A stretch of 5,689 nucleotides of DNA from NCBI GenBank assembly GCA_013698385.1, contig JACCVB010000107.1, positions 1-5,689 on the forward strand, given 5' to 3'. Positions 1 through 4,737 of the stretch are shown piece after piece. Position numbers and translations under genes: made by a program. The stretch is from Chloroflexota bacterium. Its GTDB lineage: Bacteria; Chloroflexota; Limnocylindria; Limnocylindrales; CSP1-4. Each line of letters opens with the position of its first letter. The first letter of the stretch is position 1. The notes below the pieces were generated by a model. It was not told where the DNA came from, did no database searches, and was given only the letters and a program-made list of their open reading frames with translations.

Positions 1-899
1 AGGACATAGCGCTCCAGGGCCGGGTAGGCCACTTCCTCGCGACTCCAGTCCCAGATCGCCCGCAGTCCGATGTTGTCGCGCGAGTCCAGGTCACCGTTGT
101 GGACGGCGAAGAAGGCCCAGTCCACGATCGGCTGGAACGCTACCGGATTGAGCTTCTCGTTGTACGCGGCAACGAGCTTCTTGCCCTCCCGCAGGAGGTC
201 CTTCGTCCCGTCGGACTGGACATCGCGGGCAGCCTTCACGAGGTGGAAATCCGGTGACGGCACGAACAGTTCGGCCGCCTCCCCGGCGCCGAGGGCGGAG
301 CGGACGAGCGCATGGGCCTCGTCCCCGAAGGGCAGTCGATGCTGCGGCTTCTGGGTCCGCGTCTTGCGCTCCGTGTCGTAGAGCGTCCAGTGGTGTAAGG
401 CGAGCATGCCCTTCCACGGAGCCTCGACGAGCTGCTCGCCGAGCTCGATCGCCTTGGCCAGGACCACTTCTTCCTCGGCGGTCAGCAGGGCGACCTTGCC
501 GATCTCCTTGAGGTACATCCGGACCGGGTCGTCGATCCCGATCATGTCCGCGCTGATCGCCTCGAGGTCCTCGGCGGTCGGCTCCTCGACCTCCTTGGGG
601 TCGAGCTTCGCCGGCGCGTCGGCCGGCAACCGGGCGGCGGCGTCCGTGGCGCCATCCTCGCCGACGACCTCGATGTTGACCTCTGCGTCACCGCCCGGCG
701 CAGCACGCACGCTCACCCCCGGCCGAAGGTCCAGATCGTCGTCATCGTCGTCATCGTCGTCATCGGCCACGGCGGCACCGGCCCCCTTGCGCGAGGGGCG
801 CAGGCCGGCGAGCTTGGCTTCTTCGATCTCGGCCTTGGCGCGCCGGGGGCGCGACAGGACGGCCTCCACCAATTGCTTATCGAGCGGATCAACGGGCAT
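1..899 (-). CDS. rpoD: RNA polymerase primary sigma factor RpoD (SigA), N-terminal part; C-terminus beyond window edge
   Basis: Housekeeping sigma-70 factor, which directs RNA polymerase to -35/-10 promoters. The frame is open from ATG 899 through position 1, giving 299 codons without a stop. Residues 1-118 form an acidic, variable N-terminus (region 1.1-like) with ten consecutive Asp at 46-55. Residues 122-154 are canonical region 1.2 (DDPVRMYLKEIG at 123-134, then LLTAEEEVVLAKAIELGE). From about residue 155 to the edge there is no region 2.1 (expected NLRLVVSIAKKY); instead at least 145 residues of a charged, Trp/His-containing segment form a large non-conserved region between 1.2 and 2. 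The start is supported by AAGGAGGA at 913-906, six bases before the ATG. The gene follows dnaG by 21 bp in the same direction, a classical arrangement. Regions 2-4 lie outside the window, so the paralogue assignment rests on region 1.2 and context. Confidence 0.93.
   Translation of the reverse strand, partial: MPVDPLDKQLVEAVLSRPRRAKAEIEEAKLAGLRPSRKGAGAAVADDDDDDDDDDLDLRPGVSVRAAPGGDAEVNIEVVGEDGATDAAARLPADAPAKLDPKEVEEPTAEDLEAISADMIGIDDPVRMYLKEIGKVALLTAEEEVVLAKAIELGEQLVEAPWKGMLALHHWTLYDTERKTRTQKPQHRLPFGDEAHALVRSALGAGEAAELFVPSPDFHLVKAARDVQSDGTKDLLREGKKLVAAYNEKLNPVAFQPIVDWAFFAVHNGDLDSRDNIGLRAIWDWSREEVAYPALERYV
735..764 (-). repeat. 9-bp-period tandem repeat encoding Asp10 in RpoD
   Basis: On the plus strand the unit ATCGTCGTC is repeated three times and followed by ATC, all in frame. 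On the coding strand this gives ten Asp codons (GAT GAC GAC pattern), residues 46-55 of RpoD. The perfect 9-bp period means slippage would change the Asp count without a frameshift. It lies in the acidic N-terminal region, upstream of region 1.2. Confidence 0.9.
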
Positions 900-905
900 T
901 CTCGT

Positions 906-913
906 TCCTCCTT
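906..913 (-). promoter_or_regulatory. Ribosome-binding site of rpoD
   Basis: AAGGAGGA on the minus strand, six bases from ATG 899, inside the 21-bp dnaG-rpoD gap. It fixes the rpoD start and shows that rpoD is independently translated from the shared transcript. Confidence 0.85.
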
Positions 914-920
914 GGTCGGG

Positions 921-2855
921 TCAGGCGCCCGCGGCCGCGGTCGGTCGGGCGAACAGGCGGGTGTCTTCACGGCGTCGATCGATGGATCGACGGGTCTCAT
1001 TGATCTGGCGACGCTCGAGCAGGAGTCGATCGATGGCGACCTTGTCGCCTTCTCGCTCCGCCTCGGCCAGGGCCGATTCGTTGTATTCGCTGCGCTCGCG
1101 GATCCGGTCGTCCTCCAGATCCAAAAGCAGTCGATCGATCTCGCGCGCCTCGGGCAACGGCCGATCCATGGCCATCAGGGCCTGGGCCAGCGAGCGGGTC
1201 TCCTCGTCCAGCACGAGCATCAGGCCCGCCCGGTCGAATGGCGGATGGACGCCGTGATCGTCCGCCTCGCGGGCAAGGACGATCGCCCGGTACAGCTCGC
1301 GCGCGAGGGTGGACGGCAGCTGGTCCGGCCCGAGCTCCTCCACGACCCGGAGCTGCTGCTCCGGCACCAGCAGGAGGAGGCGGAGCAGTTCCGCCTCGAC
1401 CGGCGTGACCGCCCGAAGGATGTCCCCGATGGGCAGGATGTCCGGCGAGGCGAGGACCGCGTCCATCGTGATCCGGGTCGCGGCCACGCCACCGCGGTGC
1501 CCCGCCCCACGCCCGCCCGCGCCCGTCCCACCGGCACCCGCCGCGATCCGCCGATCCAGGACCTGGCGAAGGACTCGCTCCTCCACGCCTGAGACGCGCC
1601 GAGTCTCCTGGAGGGCCTCGTCACGCCGAAGCGGATCGGCGATGTCGCGGATGGCCGGCATGACCGCTTCCACGAAGCCGATCCGGCCCGTGCTCGTCTT
1701 GAGGTCGAACCGGCCGGCATGATGGCCGATCAGGTACTCGACGAGCGGCTTCGCGTGATCCACCGCGTTCGTCCAGTCCGCGGGAGCCTCGCGGACGACC
1801 TCATCGGGATCCTTGCCGTCCGGCAAGCGAAGGACCCGGACATCCTCCAGCTTGACCCCCGAGTCGTCGCCCTGGAGCTGCCCGACGAGCCCGGTCAGGG
1901 CCGTGATCCCGAGCGTGCCCGCCTTCTCGCCGGCGGCGTCCACGTCATAGGCCAGCACGATCCGCGATGCATAGCGCGTCAGCAGCCCGATCTGGTTGGG
2001 GGTCAGCGCCGTCCCGAGACTGGCGACCACGTTCTCGAAGCCCGCCTGGTGCGCCATCAACGCGTCCGTGTAGCCCTCCACGATGACGGCCTGGCCACCG
2101 GCCCGGCGAATGGGGCCCTTCGCCCGGTCGATCAGGTAGAGCGTCCGGCTCTTGTCGAACAGCGGCGTCGCCGGGGAGTTCAGGTACTTGGGCCCCTCCC
2201 CTTCCAGCAGTCGCCCGCCGAGGCCGACCGGATGACCGCTCTGATCGCGGATCGGAAAGAGCACGCGCGAGCGGAACTTGTCGATGACGCCCCGGCCGCG
2301 CTGGCTCGGGCTGGCCAGGCCGACCTCGATCAACTCCTCGGGGCGGATGTCGCGCTTGGCTGCGAGCTGGCGGGCCATCTGGTCCCAGCCACCCGGCGCC
2401 CAGCCGAGCTGGTAGGTCTCGATGGTGGCGTCCGTGAAACCGCGACCCTTGAGGTAGGCGAATGCCGTCTCGCCCGCCTTGGAGCCGGTCAGGACCGCGT
2501 GGTAGAAGGCGATCGCGGTATCGAGTACCCGTCGGAGTCGGGCTCGATGGGCGTCTTCGCGCTTCGTCCGTTCGTCGATCTCGACGCCGGCCTTCGAGGC
2601 GAGCGTGCGCAGCGCCTCCGGGAAGGTCGCACCGTCGCGCTGCATGATGAAGCTGAAGATGTCCCCGCCCAGGCCACACCCGAAGCAGTGCCAGCTCTCG
2701 CGCATCGGGGTGACCACGAAGGAAGGCGTCTTCTCCCCGTGGAACGGGCACAGGCCCTTGTAGGTCGTGCCCGCCTTCTTCAGCGTGACCGACTCGCCGA
2801 CGACGTCGACGACCGACAGCTTGCTCTTGACCTCGGCAGTCGCGCCGACCGACAA
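921..2855 (-). CDS. dnaG: DNA primase DnaG
   Basis: Synthesises RNA primers at the replication fork, working with the replicative helicase. The 644 residues match the usual length (about 580-650). Domains in order: a CHC2-type zinc-binding domain with C36, H39, C57 and C60 (CPFHGEKTPSF; WHCFGCGLGGD); the RNA polymerase core, with RVLFPIRD at 197-204 and PKYLNSPATPLFDKS at 222-236; the TOPRIM fold, with catalytic E260 in VIVEGYTDAL, D304/D306 in AYDVDAAGE and DGKDPDE at 346-352. A Gly/Ala/Arg-rich linker at about 438-458 leads to a weakly conserved, probably helicase-binding C-terminal domain ending in a charged helical region with repeated IDR motifs (IDRLLL at 573 and 608; IDRRR at 625). The start is TTG: AAAGGAG lies five bases upstream and an in-frame TGA at 2873-2871 leaves no upstream alternative; the next Met is residue 51, beyond the first zinc ligands. 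It is followed by rpoD after 21 bp. The family assignment is essentially certain. Confidence 0.98.
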   Translation of the reverse strand: MSVGATAEVKSKLSVVDVVGESVTLKKAGTTYKGLCPFHGEKTPSFVVTPMRESWHCFGCGLGGDIFSFIMQRDGATFPEALRTLASKAGVEIDERTKREDAHRARLRRVLDTAIAFYHAVLTGSKAGETAFAYLKGRGFTDATIETYQLGWAPGGWDQMARQLAAKRDIRPEELIEVGLASPSQRGRGVIDKFRSRVLFPIRDQSGHPVGLGGRLLEGEGPKYLNSPATPLFDKSRTLYLIDRAKGPIRRAGGQAVIVEGYTDALMAHQAGFENVVASLGTALTPNQIGLLTRYASRIVLAYDVDAAGEKAGTLGITALTGLVGQLQGDDSGVKLEDVRVLRLPDGKDPDEVVREAPADWTNAVDHAKPLVEYLIGHHAGRFDLKTSTGRIGFVEAVMPAIRDIADPLRRDEALQETRRVSGVEERVLRQVLDRRIAAGAGGTGAGGRGAGHRGGVAATRITMDAVLASPDILPIGDILRAVTPVEAELLRLLLLVPEQQLRVVEELGPDQLPSTLARELYRAIVLAREADDHGVHPPFDRAGLMLVLDEETRSLAQALMAMDRPLPEAREIDRLLLDLEDDRIRERSEYNESALAEAEREGDKVAIDRLLLERRQINETRRSIDRRREDTRLFARPTAAAGA

Positions 2856-2860
2856 ACTCG

Positions 2861-2867
2861 CTCCTTT
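2861..2867 (-). promoter_or_regulatory. Ribosome-binding site that decides the TTG start of dnaG
   Basis: AAAGGAG on the minus strand, five bases before TTG 2855-2853. With the in-frame TGA four codons further upstream (2873-2871), it makes the TTG the only start that preserves the zinc-finger domain. Confidence 0.85.
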
Positions 2868-2941
2868 GCGTCACGGACCAGGCGACGCCTTGATCACTCC
2901 GTTCGGCCCCACCCGCATGGTCCCGAACACACCTGTGGGCC

Positions 2942-3012
2942 TGTCAAGTCTTGACAAGCCCGATCGGCACGTATCGTCGCCCGGGAGGGGCGCCTTGTCA
3001 AGGGGTTGTCAA
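2942..3012. promoter_or_regulatory. Cluster of TTGWCAA-like palindromes upstream of dnaG, possible operator array
   Basis: The region holds the 15-bp palindrome TGTCAAG-T-CTTGACA (2942-2956), the 11-bp palindrome CCTTG-T-CAAGG (2993-3003) and TTGTCAA (3006-3012). Treated as TTGWCAA half-sites, their centres lie near 2944, 2954, 2998 and 3009. These spacings of about 10, 44 and 11 bp are close to whole helical turns. Some copies double as -35 hexamers, so they could be overlapping promoters, a repressor array, or both. I do not recognise the motif as a known regulator's site. Confidence 0.35.
2973..3001 (-). promoter_or_regulatory. Candidate sigma-70 promoter for dnaG-rpoD
   Basis: On the minus strand there is a perfect -35 hexamer TTGACA (3001-2996), a 17-bp spacer and GACGAT (2978-2973), which matches TATAAT at only three positions (A2, A5, T6). 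The predicted start near 2966 would give a leader of about 110 nt. Two other minus-strand TTGACA copies (3012-3007 and 2947-2942) have no acceptable -10 at 17 bp. The weak -10 keeps confidence low. Confidence 0.35.
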
Positions 3013-3030
3013 TACTGCGCTGGAGTATTG
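3010..3030. promoter_or_regulatory. Inverted repeat CAATACT-N7-AGTATTG
   Basis: Perfect 7-bp arms around a 7-base centre, A/T-rich against a GC-rich background. The left arm overlaps the outermost minus-strand TTGACA (3012-3007) upstream of dnaG. Its size (21 bp) suits a dimeric repressor operator. It could also form a weak hairpin about 95 nt past the hydrolase stop, but no T-run follows on either strand. Confidence 0.35.
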
Positions 3031-3124
3031 CACGCCCGTTGGTGCGGAGTCTTGCCGTCAAGTTGCATCCGAGACCGTCGCTGTTCACCCATCGTCCGGC
3101 GGCTTGGGCCACGCGGTTCACACA

Positions 3125-4081
3125 TCAAGCCTGGTTTCGTGACACCAACTGCTGCTCCAAGACCCTGGCCGATCGGATCGCCTGGGAGTCGGCATCCTGG
3201 GAACGTCGGCAGCCCGCATCCGTTCCCCGCCGGCACGACCAGCGTGGCAGCGACGCCAGGAACCCGATCATGAGGGCGGCCAGCTGGCCCGGCGCCTCCA
3301 TCGCTATCAGGTGGGCAACGTCGGGCAGGACGACCGCCCGGGCCCCCGGGACCTTGGCCTCGAGATGGAGCGCGGCCTGCGTCACGTCGCTGAGGTCGAG
3401 GGCGCCGCCCACGGCCAAGACCGGGCAGCGAAGCTCGGCTAGTCGGTCGTTCGCCCGGGGCAGCAACGGGACCGGTCGGCCGTGCGCGCGTCCGGGCGTG
3501 TAGTGGACGGCGTCCATCGCCCGGACCGCGTCGCGGATCGACGCCGGCACGCGGTCGGTCGGCTGGCCGGGGCCGTTGACCCATACGTCCACCTCGAAGT
3601 CGACGAGCGCCGCGGCGGCGGCCTCGCTCGGCGCCTTCAGGTATGCCGACTCGAGGGCGTCCCCGTGCTCGAACAGCTCGACCACCTCGGGGGTCGGCTG
3701 GCTCTCGAAGCCGCCAAGGCCAGCCGCCAGGCCGATGACGGCCGCGATCCGGTCCGGGTACTCGATGGCGGTTTCGATGGCGATCTGACCGCCGGCCGAA
3801 TTGCCGACCAGGACGACCTGCCCGATGTCGAGCGCGTCCAGGACAGCGACGACGTCCGCGCGGTTCGAGAACTCGATGTCCTCGGTCTCGGTGCGCCCGA
3901 AGCCACGCATGTCACGCCGAAGGACCCGGTAGCCGACATCGACCAGGAGGGGCGCGAAATCGTCCCAGGACCGCGAATCGGCGATGCCGGCGTGAAGGAG
4001 CAGGATCGGCTGATCGAGCGGTGAGCCGTCATCCACGACGTAGATCCGGGCACCTGGGAGATCGACGAAGCGGTCGGTCAC
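3125..4081 (-). CDS. Alpha/beta-hydrolase fold enzyme
   Basis: Probable soluble serine hydrolase, substrate unknown. From GTG 4081 the protein has 318 residues. Visible motifs: oxyanion-hole HAG at 30-32 (LLLHAGIADSRSWD), RRDMRGFGRTE at about 56-66, nucleophile elbow GNSAGG at 93-98 with S95, probable acid D229 (GGALDLSDV), and catalytic H257 (PDVAHLIAMEAP). A helical cap lies roughly between 115 and 215. No signal peptide is seen. The fold ends near residue 279 (FLASLPR); the last 39 residues are Arg/Ser/Gln-rich and look unlike the family. The longer frame from ATG 4177 adds 32 residues without family character, and that ATG lies inside a hairpin. GTG 4081 lies seven bases after a TACAGT -10 box with no Shine-Dalgarno, suggesting a leaderless mRNA; GTG 4084 is the alternative. 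The family resembles haloalkane dehalogenases, haloperoxidases and enol-lactonases, which motifs alone cannot separate. Confidence 0.88.
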   Translation of the reverse strand: MTDRFVDLPGARIYVVDDGSPLDQPILLLHAGIADSRSWDDFAPLLVDVGYRVLRRDMRGFGRTETEDIEFSNRADVVAVLDALDIGQVVLVGNSAGGQIAIETAIEYPDRIAAVIGLAAGLGGFESQPTPEVVELFEHGDALESAYLKAPSEAAAAALVDFEVDVWVNGPGQPTDRVPASIRDAVRAMDAVHYTPGRAHGRPVPLLPRANDRLAELRCPVLAVGGALDLSDVTQAALHLEAKVPGARAVVLPDVAHLIAMEAPGQLAALMIGFLASLPRWSCRRGTDAGCRRSQDADSQAIRSARVLEQQLVSRNQA

Positions 4082-4087
4082 CACACG

Positions 4088-4116
4088 ACTGTAACGCCAG
4101 CGGCTCTGCGCGTCAG
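4088..4116 (-). promoter_or_regulatory. Candidate leaderless promoter of the alpha/beta hydrolase
   Basis: The minus strand has CTGACG (4116-4111), a 17-bp spacer and TACAGT (4093-4088). Each hexamer matches the consensus at four of six positions. The predicted transcription start, seven bases past the -10 box, is 4081, the first base of the GTG codon beginning VTDRFVDLPG. There is no Shine-Dalgarno before that codon. Confidence 0.5.
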
Positions 4117-4160
4117 TCGAAACGGCCGGTCGCGGGCTGCCGATCGTCTGGCTCTGTCCA

Positions 4161-4191
4161 CGGAAGCCGGAGGACATTCCTCCGGCTGCCG
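4161..4191 (-). terminator. Strong hairpin after the Cys-rich peptide gene, probable U-less terminator
   Basis: Perfect 10-bp stem AGCCGGAGGA / TCCTCCGGCT (4165-4174 and 4178-4187) with a three-base loop. Past one mismatch the stem extends by three more pairs to 4161 and 4191. It begins nine bases after the TAG of the small Cys-rich gene. No T-run follows on the minus strand, so it is a hairpin-only terminator or a 3'-end stabiliser. It separates the merR unit from the hydrolase promoter. Confidence 0.55.
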
Positions 4192-4200
4192 TTCACGCGG

Positions 4201-4263
4201 CTACTTGGAGCAGTTGCCGCAGCAGTGCTTGTCGCAGCAACACGGTTCACAACGGGTGATCAT
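4201..4263 (-). CDS. 20-residue cysteine-rich, metallothionein-like peptide
   Basis: The complete peptide is MITRCEPCCCDKHCCGNCSK: seven Cys (5, 8, 9, 10, 14, 15, 18) and one His in 20 residues, pattern CxxCCCxxHCCxxC. It has no aromatic or leucine residue, no membrane segment and no signal sequence. AAAGGAGGA (4277-4269) lies five bases before the ATG, among the best ribosome-binding sites in the window. The gene overlaps the last 17 bases of merR in another frame, implying co-transcription and probably coupled translation, and a hairpin follows its TAG. Such Cys density in so short a peptide is typical of metallothioneins; fungal copper metallothioneins of about 25 residues also carry seven Cys. 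Binding of a soft metal (Cu+, Zn2+, Cd2+, Hg2+) in the cytosol is inferred. I recognise no named family. Alternatives are a chance frame or a C-terminal metal tail joined to MerR by +1 frameshifting. Confidence 0.7.
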   Translation of the reverse strand: MITRCEPCCCDKHCCGNCSK

Positions 4264-4657
4264 CGAGGTCCTCCTTTCCGAGCGTGATCAGGGGTCGAGG
4301 TGGCTGGCCGGCCGCAAGGCCGCCTTCGAGGTGCGCGAGCTGGCCATCGAGGTAGGTCAGCTCATCCATCCGCCGCCGCAGGTCGGCGCGCTTCGCCCCG
4401 ATCGCAACCTTCAGCTCGGCCGACACCTCGTCGCATCGGCCGGCGGCGCACAGGCCTGACAGCTCCGCCGCCTGGTCCAGGGGTAGATCCAGGTGGCGCA
4501 GGCCCATAAGCAGCCTCAGGCGCTCGACATCAAGCGACTGATAGTCGCGATACCCGTTCGGGGCGCGTTCGGGGCGCGGCAGCAGACCGCGACGCTCATA
4601 GAAGCGGATCGTGTCCGGGGTGGTCCCGAGTCGGCGAGCGAGGGTCCCGATCTGCAT
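4247..4657 (-). CDS. MerR-family transcriptional regulator
   Basis: A 136-residue dimeric DNA-binding activator/repressor that acts on promoters with long spacers. The N-terminal winged helix-turn-helix is canonical: IGTLARRLGTTPDTIRFYERRGLLPRPERAPNGYRDY (residues 3-39), then the second helical motif to about 68. Residues 77-115 form the antiparallel coiled-coil dimerisation helix. C70 and C75 lie at the start of that helix; by eye C75 aligns with the first metal-ligand Cys of MerR/CadR (S77 in CueR). The C-terminal tail (residues 112-136) has no Cys, so the usual two-Cys metal loop (C112/C120 in CueR) is absent. ATG 4657 is chosen because MQIGTLARRLG is the normal family N-terminus. No Shine-Dalgarno precedes it and the promoter predicts a start exactly there, so the mRNA is probably leaderless. 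The gene overlaps the Cys-rich peptide gene by 17 bases. Autoregulation and metal sensing are inferred; a non-metal ligand remains possible. Confidence 0.9.
   Translation of the reverse strand: MQIGTLARRLGTTPDTIRFYERRGLLPRPERAPNGYRDYQSLDVERLRLLMGLRHLDLPLDQAAELSGLCAAGRCDEVSAELKVAIGAKRADLRRRMDELTYLDGQLAHLEGGLAAGQPPRPLITLGKEDLDDHPL
4269..4277 (-). promoter_or_regulatory. Strong ribosome-binding site of the Cys-rich peptide, inside merR
   Basis: AAAGGAGGA on the minus strand, five bases before ATG 4263. It lies within the coding sequence of merR, where it encodes Gly-Lys-Glu-Asp (residues 127-130). It is the main evidence that the 20-codon frame is translated. Confidence 0.75.
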
Positions 4658-4663
4658 CCGCTG

Positions 4664-4694
4664 ACGGTAGACCCTGGAGCCGCTCCAATGTCAA
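4664..4694 (-). promoter_or_regulatory. MerR-type promoter/operator with 19-bp spacer, driving merR and the Cys-rich peptide
   Basis: On the minus strand, perfect -35 TTGACA (4694-4689), a 19-bp spacer and -10 TACCGT (4669-4664; T1, A2 and T6 match). The spacer contains the dyad TGGAGC-G-GCTCCA (4687-4675), flanked by AC (4691-4690) and GT (4672-4671). A GGAG...CTCC dyad between hexamers 19-20 bp apart is the signature of promoters untwisted by metal-responsive MerR proteins, such as the ZntR site of zntA. The -10 box ends seven bases before A of the merR ATG, so the predicted transcription start is 4657. Confidence 0.85.
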
Positions 4695-4699
4695 GCGCC

Positions 4700-4724
4700 G
4701 GGTCGCGGCGTTCATCCGCGACCC
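4700..4724 (-). terminator. Hairpin after carbonic anhydrase, probable U-less terminator
   Basis: Perfect 9-bp stem GGGTCGCGG / CCGCGACCC (4700-4708 and 4716-4724) with a 7-base loop, starting 13 bases after the carbonic anhydrase TGA. No T-run follows; five bases further on is the -35 box of the merR promoter. The position suggests it insulates merR from read-through. Confidence 0.55.
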
Positions 4725-4737
4725 CGCGAACCGGAGA

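Noticed and set aside
974..1139. Three copies of GTCGATCGAT (974, 1025, 1130)
   Set aside because: They encode the repeated IDR motif in the C-terminal helices of DnaG; coding bias and helix repetition explain them, and spacing is irregular.
406..1257. 283-codon open frame on the plus strand
   Set aside because: Antisense to rpoD and the end of dnaG, with long Ser/Arg runs; its serine run is the complement of the Asp repeat.
1719..2954. 411-codon open frame on the plus strand
   Set aside because: It lies antisense to dnaG, shows no recognisable motif, is rich in Arg/Asp/Leu/Val as expected of the complementary frame of a GC-rich gene, and has no ribosome-binding site of note.
2894..3121. 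75-codon minus-strand frame in the gap upstream of dnaG
   Set aside because: No family resemblance and no ribosome-binding site, and it spans the palindromes and promoter-like hexamers. Better read as non-coding.
3105..3135. GGTTCACAC-like T-loop resemblance suggesting a tRNA
   Set aside because: No matching acceptor, D-arm or anticodon stem can be formed around it.
4082..4177. 32-residue N-terminal extension of the hydrolase from ATG 4177
   Set aside because: The ATG lies in a strong hairpin with GGAGGA abutting it (no spacing), the added residues lack family character, and a promoter points to GTG 4081.
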